DNA from: Zygaena filipendulae | Lineage: Eukaryota > Arthropoda > Insecta > Lepidoptera > Zygaenidae | Assembly: GCA_907165275.2 (NCBI GenBank) | Contig: OU015660.1 | Location: forward strand, 10,604,501-10,668,500 | Direction: 5' to 3' | Length of the DNA stretch: 64,000 bases | Part shown: one piece after another, positions 11,201 through 22,439 of the stretch | How positions within the stretch are numbered: the first letter of the stretch is position 1 | Layout of the letters: each line of letters opens with the position of its first letter | Made by a program: the position numbers and the translations under genes | The notes under the pieces: model-generated | The model's input: the letters and a program-made list of their open reading frames with translations, nothing else | The model's database searches: none | What the model was told of the DNA's origin: nothing

Positions 11201-14200
11201 CCGCGCTGAGGGTTCCCATCCTCAGCATATGCCGAGTCAGGTGCCATTTGCAGCAGCAGAGACACACCGCGACCAAAACCAGCCAACCAATCATATGCCT
11301 GTCGTATGCAGGCGTCTCCCATGTTAGACGCAGCGCGAACGTCCGTCCGTTGTATGCGGGCGTCTAACATGTTGACAGAAACACGCTGTACCAAAAAAAC
11401 CGTATATTCTAACTGTCAAAATTGATGATAATGAAGCTTAGTCATCTAACTCATCATAACAAAACCCCAGAGCGGATCCATTGAGAAATATAAACACAAG
11501 AGGCAATAAACATATTAAGTTCCAAGAGCACGCGTTTCACCCGTGTAAGTTTCGGAATTCCGCAGGTACTCCAAAGTAGCCAAATTTACGTCTTAAACCT
11601 TCCCTGAACTTCCACAAATATTTCAAGATCAAAATAAGCCAAATCGGTCCAGCCATTCCCGAGTTTTAGCGAGACAAACGAACAGCAATTCATTTTTATA
11701 TGCAACGTGTTGATGAATTAACTGAAAACTAGAAAGTAGTTTGCTCAGAATCAACTAGCGAATCGATCGCACAATATTTTAATATAGGTTATATTTTTTC
11801 ACTTTATCAGCCCATGTCTAAATTATTTATAATACAATATTTGGAGCGTCAGCCGCCCGCAGCAAAAAAATTCGAACCGATAGGCGCGGGCGTAGCGCTT
11901 GGAATTTCGTAGATAGGTCACCTCCAAACTAATGTTGAATAACTTTTAAAGTATTAATTTTTTCGACATAAAATATATTTTAGTCATATTATTATTGTTT
12001 ATTTTTTTAAATGGGGTGTATCAGATTTTCATTTAATTCATTAACACGTTGTGTAAGTCTTAAGCTGTCCCGCACGGTTTCACCCGCGATAATTTCGAAG
12101 TTCCCGCGGACTTTGCAACTTCTTTTTATCCCCTTAGGGGTTGAATTTTCAAAAATTCTTATCGGATGCTTACATCATTCAAAGAACACACCCTCCAAGT
12201 TTCAGGTCTCTACGATCAGCGGTTTAGGCTGTGCGTTGATCCATCAGTCATTCAGGATAAAGCATTTTATATATTGTATAGATAACCGGCGGCAAATAAT
12301 GAACTTACCCCTTGATCAAGATGAGCTGATCGTCACAGATCTGCTCTTGAACCACTTCAGCCGCCTCGCCAATCATGCTCGCGTCGAACACTTCCTCTCC
12401 TGAAATGACAATGGAAATGTAATAATTGACAATGAGATGGTAAATGGTATAAAATCTAAACAAAACATTGCAGGTTTTGTTATGGGAAATAGCTTATTTT
12501 CACCCTGACATAAGACGTGACGTGGGGGAAACCGCTGGGGGAGAATCATAATAACTAGCTGGTTATATCAAAGGTAGGTAGGTACTGTGGCGACCCCTAC
12601 GCCACAAGTCACGAACTACAACGAAGCGACGAGTACTAAGTTCTGAATCGCGCTAACGAAGTTTTCACACTGCGCTGCATATATACGACCTCCGACGATC
12701 TACTCGGAGCCGCGGTTCCCCGGGCACACCACCTCTCCCGGCGGGAAGCTTCCCTAATGGTGGCGGTCGAGCCATATCACCCATCCTGCTCCCGCTACAG
12801 TACCGAAAAAGATATACGGTAGAAAGTGCTTTTATCTCGGAATACTCGCGGGATCTCCGAAAGTGACGCGGGTAAAACCACGGGGAAGCTAGTATAGATA
12901 AAATAACTTAGAAAGTATAACTAACCCTCCATGTTGGTGAGCGAGGTGAGGAAGGTGGCCCCGGTGGCCTTGGCGATCCGCTTCAGGTCGGCCTTCTTGC
13001 AGCGGCGCACGCCCATCGCGCCCGCCTCCACGAAGTACTTGAGGCAGAGGTCGTCGATGCCGCCGGAGCAGAGGATCACGTTGACGCCCGTCGCCAGGAT
13101 CTTCTGCAGCCGCTCCTTGGTGATGTCCAGCTCGCGGGCGCGGATCGCCTCCAGCTTCTCGGGGTCCGACACCAGCACCTGCGAATGTTGACATTCCAAT
13201 GTCGCTTTGTGATCATCACTACATAGTATAAAATAAAGTCGCTTTCTCTGTCCCTATATCCCTATGTATACTTAAATCTTTAAAAATACGCAACGGATTA
13301 TGATGCGGTTTTCACCAATGGATAGAGTGATTCATGAGGAAGGTTTATAACTATATTTTATCCTGGAACCGCGGGAACTCCGAAATTACCGCGGGTGAAA
13401 CCGCGCGGGTCAGCTAGTAAATAATAACAGAGAAACACAAGAGCATGCAATCTATTTTTGTGTGCCAAAATGTATTCAGATCTTTACTAGAATGATAAAA
13501 AGCATGTCCTTTATAAATAACAGAAAATAGGCTATTAGACTAAACTTTTGTTTTTAGTCAGCTCTGTGGATTTATAAAAAAATATTTGACACGTATATTT
13601 TCTCGTTTACGAAAGTAAAAAATAACGGAGATACGTTGAGTCGGAATATCGCGTGACGTCATAAGCAGGTACAGTTTCTACTTGCATAATGATGTTATTA
13701 ACCCCACTCCTAGACTTTGATGTGCTTTATCCAAGTATATTTTCATTTGAAAAAGCAAAATATACATAAGTGTCTATTATTTTGTATCTAGCTGACAGAC
13801 TAAATAGAATTTAGAAAAAAAAAGTCAAACAGCATTGTTAATTGTTATGGAACTATGAAAATTAAAAAAAAAAGCTTTACCATAAAATTTAATTCAAATC
13901 AACATAATATGATGTTTTGAGTTGGATTCGATAGCATTTATTATGTTATGTTACTAATACATATTAGAGAGTAAAAACGAGTGGTTATAATATGTGTTAG
14001 AGAGCAAGGTCTACCTGAACACCCATCTTCATTTTCGTCTTCTGCAGCGAGAAGTCCAGGCAGGCGATCTTCGCGTTGACCACCTTCTTGGGCATGGCCT
14101 GCGAGGCGACGGTGCAGTTGAGCGCGTAGCCCTTGACGAGCACGCTCTCGCGCGCGCTGCGCCCGTGCGCCTTCAGCACGTTCACCGCTTTGATCGGGTA

Positions 14201-17200
14201 CACGGCGTTGCCGCGGCCGTCGCTCGTCTTGATCGCCTGCGCCGCGTTCACCACCATCTCGGCGAAGAAGTCTGCGTCACTGTTGTGTTGTTTTTGTTAA
14301 GGAATTTAAAAAAAAAGAGCAAATTGATAAAAGCTTTATCTGTCATGGACTCATGACACACAAATATTACAACGCACATATTATTGTCGAGGGTGCATCC
14401 CTCCAGTCCAAACTGATCGGACATAAAATGACTCACTATTGCCATTGCTGACTAATTTTAAGAATTACTCAGCAATGGCCTAGATAACTTTTTAGTTTTA
14501 GTCCGTCTTGTAGATTAGGTACTTAATAAATGAGCTCAGAGTATCAATGCAATAAGCATTCCAATGATGGTTGGTAATGCCTCAAACACACAAAAAAGCT
14601 GCTTATGGTCCTTGGACCGATCACAAACTTTAAAAGGGTAAAAAAAATTATGCAAGTCTATCGATAATAAAAATAATGAATTGAAATATCGTGTAACGTC
14701 ACACCTAGGTAACTTTTTTCTTGCATAAAAAATTTATACTTAGTATTTTTAGAATTTGAAAAATGAATTAGAAAAGATTTTTACAATATTACTGACAGAC
14801 TAAATAGATCATCATGCCCATTCATATTCTAGATCAGAAATAGTGGCTAATACTTACAATGTAAGTTACATGCTAATGTTAGGCCTCCAACATTCTGAGT
14901 CAAAATTACATTGACCCCGTTGCTAGTTGCTACCCACAAAAAATTAGACACCTCACTTATTTTATTTTAATCACCTATCACACTCACACCAGTTGGATAT
15001 TATATTTAAAAGGATACGCTCCAATAAGCTTGGACGACATGGTGGTTTTGGCGGCGTTCACAACAGATGCCTTGCCCAACGACTCTACAGTAATTGTGAG
15101 GTTGTCCTGAATGTACTTGACGGCCTCCTTACACGCTAGACGGTATCCAGAGATAACGCTGGTCGGGTGGATCTTGTTCTTCACTAATTCATCAGCATTC
15201 TGGAGAAAAAATGCACATTAATAAGGAATAACATGTTAAGGAAACTTTAGCTAATACAATGACCTACAAATAAAGCCCAAAGCTTTGATTAGTAATGAAT
15301 CTTTTAAACAGGCGCACATCAATAACATCTCGTCGCAGAGACACAAGAAGTCAAAACATTTAAGTGCAAGTATAATAATTCTAGAATTTGGTAAAAAAAT
15401 ATATTTTGCTTAATTATGATTGTACCACTATCAAAGATAATTACTAAATATACATTTATTTATGATGATGATTCGAACACATGGAGAACTGAGAAGTATC
15501 CTGTGTGCAACTTATGATCCTTCCATCATCATTATGTTTCCAAAAGTAACCGCCACACTCAGAGTCGACTTTAATGATTACTTAGTTAAGTATAGATTTT
15601 TAAAACAAAACTGCCGCAATCAGACAAGTTTAATAAATTAATGTTAATTGGCATTTAACTAATTAAGTTACATCTCATTAAATGCCAATTAACATTAGTT
15701 TACTGAACGTCTGATTGCGGCAGTTTTGTTTTAAAAATCTATACTTAACTAAGTAATCATTAAGGTCGACTCTGAGTGCGGCCGTAAGTGGAGTTTTGAG
15801 ACGTTTTTATGTGTGCTGCCTAAGAACTAAGTGGACCAATACCTTTAATAGTTCAGCAGCAATAATAACAACAGATGTGGTGCCGTCTCCCACTTCCTCA
15901 TCCTGGAGTTGTGCCAGCTCCACCAGCACTTTGGCAGCAGGGTGCTCAACCTCCAGCATTCTATTGCACAATAAGTAAAATTTGTTCTGTTCTATGTCTT
16001 GGAATGCTCCAATTAGGTTTTGTACTTGCAAATCTTAAGATATATAAATCACGTGTCACGTTGTTTGTCCGCAATGGACTCCTAAACTACCTAACGGATT
16101 TTGATAAAATTTTCTAACCACTTATAATATGGTCCAACTTAAAAGATAGGATAGTTTTTATCCCGGAATTCCCGCGGAAACTCCGAAATTACCGCGGATG
16201 AAATCACGGGGGACAGCTAGTTATTAATTATGTATTGAGTGAGCATCTTACATAATTCCAAGTGACAGAAATACTTTTATTGGTTTATAGTCTGGAATCA
16301 CCAGAGAAGCAATTTTTTTATGTAGTGACTTCATTAATAGAATCATTGCCAAAACAGTAGATTCATGAAATACTATATTGGGATTGGAATTCCACCAGGA
16401 ACTTTTAGGTACACAGATTTATGATAATAATAATTTATTTCGGACCGTGATCCATATCGTGTTAGTAACAATAGTAACTTATATGCTAGTGTTAGTGTGG
16501 TACATTTTTTTTTATCTACTTATTCTATTGTGGAGCTTCATCCATCTTTGGAAGAGTTGGGAGTCCCAACCTCCCCGCAAACACACTTAGGATGACATTG
16601 GAGCATTAATATAAGCATTAATTGTTTTATTTGTCAACAGCTAAGAGTTTAATTTTCGGAAGAGGACTCACTTGAGGATGGTAGCACCATCGTTAGTGAC
16701 AGTGACATCACCTATGTCATCCACCAACATTTTGTCCAAACCCACAGGCCCCAATGAACTCTTGACAATATTTGCAATTGTAGCAGCAGCCATGACTGGA
16801 AAAAACAAAATATGCTTTTTATATCATAACTTTACATAGATACCAATTGAAATTTTGCTTCACAAAACTATAACACTGCGAGGGTCATGGGGTCTTTGTA
16901 CAAGGAGATTGATGTAATATTTTTTTTTACTAAAAATACCTAATTGTTGGATTTTTTTTTGTTCTAGATATGAATTAATTTTATTGAGGAAAATTGACTG
17001 GTAAGAATTCTTTCATATACCTGTTTACATTGTGTAATAAATTTTTTTGAGAAAAATTGACTGGTAAGAATTCTTTCATATACTTATTTACATTGTGTAA
17101 TATCTGTAGCAATTAAATTTCTGCAGTTTAGATGAGTACAATTTCCCTATACATGAAGTAGGTACCTACCTAGGTATCAATAGAAAAAATCCAGTAAATT

Positions 17201-17636
17201 CCTACCTAGATCTAAGGAATTTTCTTACTTTTTAGTAGATACCAGTTTTGTGAAATTGATTATTAAACTTGGGAGTTGGGACAGTTATTTTTGCTTTTTA
17301 CGACTAAATCTTATTGTGAAATGAGTAGGTAGATACCTAGGTTATTTTGCGTTGTGTATAAATACAAAAACCAAAATTCATACGATAACTTTATGTAAAA
17401 ATAATATTTAACTGGTATTTTCACTTAAAAGACAACTTTTAAATGATAATTTTATAAACTGTAGGAAACATACGTAAAATAAAAAACATAAGTGTAGATG
17501 CATGTGATCTACCGGGGTGTACACCATGTGAGACCAAACATGGAAAGGATCGGCAAAATTTACCATTTTGGGTCCTGACTGGAGCTCCTGAGGATCTGGT
17601 CCCAGCTACGGACAAAGGTGCTGCGATTGTAGACAT
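8207..17636 (-). CDS. CCT1: T-complex protein 1 subunit alpha (CCT1), complete, ten exons, 555 aa
   Basis: ATP-dependent subunit of the cytosolic chaperonin TRiC/CCT, which folds actin, tubulin and other proteins inside a double eight-subunit ring. Exons: 17564-17636, 16672-16795, 15843-15960, 15018-15199, 14015-14279, 12926-13178, 12309-12399, 10602-10794, 9636-9776 and 8207-8434. Every join is GT-AG and in phase, and the total is 1668 nt, that is 555 codons plus TAG (human 556 aa). The start ATG has AAAC before it, a good insect context. Visible hallmarks: [15 protein letters not shown] (about 37-51), the nucleotide loop GDGTTS (90-95), [11 protein letters not shown], the apical-domain segment [29 protein letters not shown] with the catalytic Asp near 397, [11 protein letters not shown] (413-423), [15 protein letters not shown], and the C-terminal [18 protein letters not shown]. 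No broken or missing key residue. Exons are clearly more GC-rich than the introns, which hold MITEs, Helitron-like copies, a snap-back element and a solo LTR. Confidence 0.98.
8740..9001. mobile_element. MITE family S (GTGACGTCA core), copy in CCT1 intron 9
   Basis: Member of a ~275-bp family with TTAGTCCGTC-type ends and an interior rich in GTGACGTCA and ATTGGACACGTATTTTTT. Other copies: 13553-13815, 14494-14830 (disrupted), 23752-24035, 33843-33955 (truncated), 43430-43690 and 44775-45060. Confidence 0.6.
9281..9518. mobile_element. TIR element family P (GGACATAGATAAGCAATA ends)
   Basis: Ends TTGGACATAGATAAGCAATA and TATTGCTTATCTGCGTCCA are inverted. Further copies at 25705-25943 and, reversed, 37564-37803. 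About 240 bp, non-coding. Confidence 0.65.
9904..10095 (+). mobile_element. Helitron-like copy in CCT1 intron
   Basis: Starts TCCATACTAATATTATAA and ends with the hairpin CCGCGGGTGAAACCGCG then CAGCTAG. Single-orientation, no inverted ends, no target duplication, as in Helitrons. Confidence 0.65.
10300..10511 (-). mobile_element. Helitron-like copy in CCT1 intron
   Basis: Same family as 9904-10095 in the opposite orientation (CTAGTTGTGCCCCGCGGTTT at left). Confidence 0.6.
10832..11090 (-). mobile_element. Helitron-like copy close to CCT1 exon 8
   Basis: Begins CTAGCTGTCCCCCGCGATT only 37 bases from the splice acceptor edge of exon 8 (10794) and extends to ...CACGTGATTTATATATATTA. Contains the longer subfamily core with GGACAAACAACGTGACACG. 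Confidence 0.65.
11702..12053. mobile_element. TIR element, intact relative of 1821-2286
   Basis: About 350 bp in a CCT1 intron, with inverted ends CAACGTGTTGATGAATTAAC and the reverse near 12030-12050. No coding capacity. Confidence 0.6.
12586..12799. mobile_element. Solo LTR, 214 bp, GTAC target duplication
   Basis: Begins TGTGGCGACCCCTACGCC and ends CTCCCGCTACA (TG...CA termini), flanked by GTAC at 12582-12585 and 12800-12803. GC-rich, unlike its surroundings. No internal retroviral-type sequence remains. It interrupts a Helitron-like piece continuing at 12800-12893 in the intron between CCT1 exons 6 and 7. Confidence 0.7.
15550..15783. mobile_element. Snap-back element with ~70-bp arms
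   Basis: Left arm from CACTCAGAGTCGACTTTAAT and right arm ending ATTAAGGTCGACTCTGAGTG are almost perfectly inverted, with AAACAAAACTGCCGCAATCA inside each arm. In the intron between CCT1 exons 3 and 4. A second copy is at 47289-47566. Confidence 0.7.
16032..16221 (+). mobile_element. Helitron-like copy in CCT1 intron 2
   Basis: Plus-strand member of the long-core subfamily (CACGTGTCACGTTGTTTGTC...), ending GGGGGACAGCTAGT. Confidence 0.6.
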
Positions 17637-18282
17637 GTTTATTTAAAATTCAACACAAACGCAAGAATTAATCTGCAGTCACTCTTTCTTTTTTCAATCC
17701 AGGAAAGTGACTTTAATGTAAAATGTTGCCAGTTTCTGCCTACGAATAAAAATTGAGTTTGACAGTATCGCAGACTTGCCATTCGCCTATCGGCGTATTG
17801 CCAATGACAATGTAATAAAAGTATAATAAAATTAAGTAAGTTAAACCTGGGAAAATAAATTAATAGTGGGAAAATGATAATTTAAGATTGTTCCCCAAGT
17901 TATACACGGTTCTCTCTCGAATACTCGTTGTTTTTTTATGTAAGTAACCAAATTGGTTATTGATTGTTATGACACGCGTGCACTCGGACCTCCAGTCTCC
18001 ACTCTCTAGTCTCTACCCAACAAAAAGCAAACTACATACCTACCTATTACCTACTTTGTGCTCGAACTGCTCATATTGTTCTATTTCGTAGACGGTTCCT
18101 ACGTTCTATTTACTCTCAACTCTAATTGCTTTGGGAACTGAGAGCTTTAATATTCTAGCGTTAGGTATACAAAATACACTTAAAAAGTGAATTAGATACA
18201 GGAAAAAAAAATATTTATATAGGTACCTACCTAACCACAATAGATAACTTTAATAATGACATTTTTTGTTATATTTTATGAC

Positions 18283-18312
18283 CTCAGACGAAATTTTTTT
18301 ATTTCGTCTGAG
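18283..18312. mobile_element. Mini-palindrome element, copy 2 (30 bp) with 8-bp target duplication
   Basis: The same 12-bp arms as at 3843, loop TTTTTT. Flanked by TTTATGAC at 18275-18282 and 18313-18320. Located in AT-rich intergenic DNA upstream of CCT1. Confidence 0.8.
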
Positions 18313-18373
18313 TTTATGACTAGGTATCTCTTGAAAGAGTTTTCTTCCAGCGCTACATAGGTATACGTATACT

Positions 18374-18824
18374 AGAGATGAAACGGATAGTGGATATTCG
18401 GCAAGCTACAAGGCCGGAGCGCCGGATATCCGGCTATACCGGATATTCGGCCCTTTATCGCGTTACATGACGCGATTAGTTTGATTTGAATATAGGCGCG
18501 GTGAACGAGACAAGAAATATTCGAGTGCGTATTATCGCACGTGAGCGGAGATCGGAATCACTCGAGGGGCGTTCAAGTGTTATCACGCGTGTCAGTTTGT
18601 ATCTCAGTTCGTTTGTTAATTCCATTATTTCTTCACTTGTCACCGTGGTTTTATGTTGTTGTGGTATGATTAGACTTGAGTAAAATAATGAGAAATGAGA
18701 ATTATTTCGCTATCCGGCCGGATACTGAATCACTATCTGATAGGTATTTAGCCAGATGGTGAAAACAAGGCTAGATAGGCCGGATACCGGTACCGGATAG
18801 TTACCGGATATCCGTTTCATCTCT
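18374..18824. mobile_element. TIR element, hAT-like ends
   Basis: Ends AGAGATGAAACGGATA and TATCCGTTTCATCTCT are inverted. The interior has repeated CCGGATA words and no transposase frame. I see no perfect 8-bp flanking repeat, so the superfamily is a guess from the ends. Confidence 0.55.
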
Positions 18825-19749
18825 AACGTAGCCTGTATATATATCTAACCCGTTTTTTAAAGTTTAGAGTGAAAGAGTGAAACATCCTCGGTGGGTTTTT
18901 TTATAAGTTCGCATTACAAAATTACACATAGGTAGGTATGTACCTACCTACTGTTATATAATTATGATAGGTAGGTACACTCACTGTCAATCATAAAAGT
19001 AGGTAGTTATCGTTTGGGCGCTAGTTCCAGACTTAGGGCTTTTTCATGTTTTTTTGAGAAATCTCAATATCTCAAAATCAAAATAGGGGCTCTTTGTGCA
19101 CAGAAAGTTTAGGTACCTACCTATGGCTTGACATACGAAGACGTACAATACATTAAACGAAGACGTAGGTATCTTGGTAGGTAGGTATATGCAAGGTATG
19201 ATATGGGTGTTAGCATGTTAGGTACTTAACAGCTAGTATTTTTTTAAGACGTGTGTTTTTTATTTAAATTTATAAATGGCGATAGACGAATTTGAAAACT
19301 AACTGTGCAAACATTTTTCCGTTACCTATGTACCTAAACCTTCGTAACATAATATACCTACGTACCTAATTGTAATTGTAATAGATCCCATAGGTATAGC
19401 CAGCCCTTCTGTAGTAGGTACGCAAAATAGGTTCAAACTTAGCAAACAAACAAGAAGTTCCCAAATATGCCAAGAATTATGTGAAGATTCTTACCCATAT
19501 ATTTATGTTACTGAGTGGCGTATACCTACATTAGAATTCATGTCAAGCCGACCTTATAAAAGCTGGCTACAACACAGCCGCGGACCTCCAGTCTTCATTG
19601 GAATGCTTGGCGGCGCGTGCTGTATCTATACGGGAGAATAATCTTGTTTTCTGCGGCTGTTACTAAAGCCAAAAGGTGCTTTTATATTGACAAGACAAGC
19701 GACATACCTATGGCAAAGACAAGTTAATCTTTCTCTTTTTACCGCAGCC

Positions 19750-19761
19750 CTCAGACGAAAT
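19750..19761. mobile_element. Solo 12-bp arm of the mini-palindrome with 8-bp duplication
   Basis: CTCAGACGAAAT lies exactly between two copies of CCGCAGCC (19742-19749 and 19762-19769). It interrupts the terminus of a neighbouring MITE (19764-19952). Either the second arm was lost precisely, or a single arm was inserted. Confidence 0.65.
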
Positions 19762-19763
19762 CC

Positions 19764-19952
19764 GCAGCCTCCTTAGCCAAATTGACAATCTAAAACCGTT
19801 ATCGCTATATAAAATATATCGTCATGTCACGCTGTCACGTAAAATTGTCCAATCAAAATTTCATCTATTTGCGTGACCACGTTGCGTGATACGTTCCTTA
19901 GTTTTCTATAGCGACGATTATAAATTGTCAGCATAGCTAAGGGGGCTGCTAT
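19764..19952. mobile_element. MITE with 28-bp imperfect terminal repeats
   Basis: Left end GCAGCCTCCTTAGCC...TTGACAAT and right end ATTGTCAGCATAGCTAAGG...GGCTGC are inverted. The interior is short and non-coding. Confidence 0.6.
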
Positions 19953-20243
19953 ATTCATTATTTCAAACAACTATTGCTGTTTTGCAATAATTACACTTTC
20001 ATACAAAACGAAAGCGTCTTCAGAAATGATTGTCACTCTCCCCGCCCCGTTTATGAATATAGACGCGGCTGCAACGGCAAACTCTACTTTTCGTAGTGGT
20101 AAAGTAGAATCGCGGGTAGTTTGCACATGCGCGGGGCGGGGATACGCACGCGCTCGGCGGCGGGTGGCGGTAGTAGCGTGCCGCGACCCGCTCCGAGCGC
20201 ACCGCCGCGCTTCCTTCCACGCCGCGCAACTTCCACGCGTCAA

Positions 20244-20275
20244 ATGGCGTCCCAACCGAGACCTCACCCGCGCGG
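20244..20275 (+). CDS. Possible first coding exon of an unidentified plus-strand gene
   Basis: A GC-rich block (about 20030-20275, rich in CpG) ends in CGCGGGTAAGT, a perfect consensus 5' splice site. The last ATG before it (TCAAATGG, a good insect start context) gives MASQPRPHPR plus two bases, GG. The CpG-rich DNA upstream looks like a promoter and 5' UTR. The two-base remainder fits the phase of the membrane-helix exon starting at 59787 (GG joined to C gives Gly), so both could belong to one small tail-anchored protein with a 39-kb intron. Direct joining to 31640 also stays open, but not in the signal-peptide frame. I do not recognise the product. The reading rests on splice signal, composition and phase alone. 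Confidence 0.28.
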
Positions 20276-20316
20276 GTAAGTCATTACATAAGATTCAGAT
20301 CCATAGCATTAGATAA

Positions 20317-20640
20317 TCACAGACGTACAAAACTTTGGTCCATGGCGCAGCATCCACGAGGTCGGCGCGAGGGCGTGGTGAGCCGGTGGGCCATCGTCCG
20401 GGGTGGGGGCGATATCGCGCCGTATGATAAGGATGCGGTCCCATTCACTGTCAACAAACCCCCTAAGTTATATAAAACATTTGTAGCATCTATAAAAGGC
20501 GGTTCGACCTTAGCCAACTGCTGAGATACGTCTCTCAAGATGTGCTTATTGATTTTCGTGACGCGTTTCGGAATCAGCTCTCGGTTTGCCGCTCGAGTGA
20601 CTTGGTCGAACACTGTCGCAAAAGACTTCGTTATAAGAGT
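20317..20640 (-). other. Unrecognised open segment
   Basis: Minus-strand frame open for about 98 codons (…RVTKINKHILRDVSQQLAKVE…PPFIDATNVLYNLGG…). Composition is richer in GC than the flanks. No domain recognised and no strong splice sites. It could be a remnant of a transposon gene. Confidence 0.2.
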
Positions 20641-21289
20641 ATTAGGTATATTGAGAAACCAAAGCGTTTGTTTGCAGAGCCAACACTTGGCGCGATACTT
20701 TATTTGGCAATTACTCTTCGTGACGTGGTATCTAGTTTCGAGATCGGTTCGTTTCGCTGCTGCGGTAGAATGTTATCAAAATTTCCCACGCCTTAAATGT
20801 ACTTACCTACTTACTTTAAACTTATAAGACCATACCTAAATAAAAATGTAAAAACGTATGGAAACTTAAAGTGAGACACGTATATTATTATTATGTCGGT
20901 CTACAGTATTTTTCCTTTATTTACTTATTTGGTTCCGGAATGGAGGTTCAAGTGAGAGTAAAACCTCAGAGTAATAAATATACTAGTAAATCCGTGAAAA
21001 GGGTCAATATATACTTATAATTTCAAAGTCTATAATATATTAGGTACTCGTATCTATAAAGCTAAGTTTTTGTGGCACCAAGAAGCGATTGCTATCTTAA
21101 TTATATGATAATTTCTTCGCGGAAGTAGGCAAGTCAAGTAACGAACGCGAGCTGAAACTCCGCCGGATATTAATGGACCTTTCCCGAGTCAAATACGCGC
21201 TATTAACTATTTAGTTAGTTAGAAATTAGTAACTTAATTATTATAAAATTGGGTGTTAATCATGACTTATCTATGTATATCTGTACCAA

Positions 21290-21491
21290 TATTATAAACA
21301 GGAAAGATTTTATTTTTTGTTTGTTTGTTTCTTACGATATAACTCAAAAACTACTGGACAGATTTCAAAAATTCTTTCACCATTAGAAAGCTACACTATC
21401 CCTTAGTAACATTATTATTATTATTATATTGTATCCCGAAATTCCCGCGGGAACTCCGAAACTACCGCGGGTGAAACCGCGAGGTACAGCT
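21290..21491 (+). mobile_element. Helitron-like copy
   Basis: From CCAATATTATAAACAGG to GAAACCGCGAGGTACAGCTA; the final G is not preserved. Confidence 0.55.
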
Positions 21492-21579
21492 ATTTTATGA
21501 TAACCAAGACAAGTCATCCACGTAAAGGTTTGGGACGGAGCTCATTTATATTACGGCTCAATCTCTTTTTACATACTAC

Positions 21580-21800
21580 ACATTGTCAGGGGTACAGAGG
21601 AGGACATAGAGCTATTTTGTTCCGGAATTGCCGCGGGAACTCCGAACTGTTTGCACACCCCATCTTCTATATCTCTCCGTCTACCCAATGGTTAACTGGT
21701 AGAGAATGCCGCAAGGCATTAAGTTCGCCATTTGTACTTATCGTGCAATAAAGAATAAATAAATAAATAAATAAAATTTACGCGGGTGAAACCGCGGGGA
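21580..21800 (+). mobile_element. Helitron-like copy split by a retroposon
   Basis: The family sentence CCGCGGGAACTCCGAA stops at 21646 and resumes as ATTTACGCGGGTGAAACCGC after about 130 bases. The insert (about 21647-21776) is a retroposon 3' end with GCCGCAAGGCATTAAGTTCG and an (AATA)n tail. Confidence 0.65.
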
Positions 21801-22439
21801 ATATAATCGGAAGTGATACTGATATCACTTCCGATTCCAATCCAAATGCATTTGATTCTTCAAGGCTACATTCAGAGAGTATAGCTGTATACAAATAAAC
21901 ATTTTTGCTACAAAATTGCAAAGTAGGTACCTAGGTACGAAGAATCCGTGGAATTTAATTCGCTCTGAGATACGTAGATAGGTACCTAATGATTAGTATT
22001 CCTTGTAAGATGAACTTCGTCTTGGCTCATCGTTCGAAAATGTTCAGTTTCAATGAAAAGGGTATATAAAAATCGTAGCCGAGGAAACTAAACTCCGAGG
22101 AGGACTTTGAGCAACTTTATCTAATTTAAAAAGCTCAATAACCAACATAATATATTTGTGCACGTCGTGTCTAAACTTACATTATTGTTACTGAGTAAAA
22201 GCTCTCACTGATTTGAGGTACCTACTCACATTGCTTTTACTCTTTACGGAACATGCCAAAGTTCTTTCTCTGGCGGTCAAACCCACGACCTTCTTTTGTA
22301 ACTGATCACTTAATCAGTCGCAGTAGTGTAGTTGTCCGCGATGTGCGTAGAGTTACTGTGATAAAAACTGCAAGAAAGAAACATAAGAACATACATAAGT
22401 TTATTAGTAAGTATTTATTTTAATATAATTCTTATTCGA

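Larger units (their letters stand above)
17637..20243. other. Intergenic region upstream of CCT1
   Basis: Probably holds the CCT1 promoter and 5' UTR just right of 17636; no core element is recognisable. Contains a mini-palindrome, a TIR element, a MITE with a solo arm, many GGTAGGTACCTACC-type words, and the CpG-rich block leading to the donor at 20276. Confidence 0.45.
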
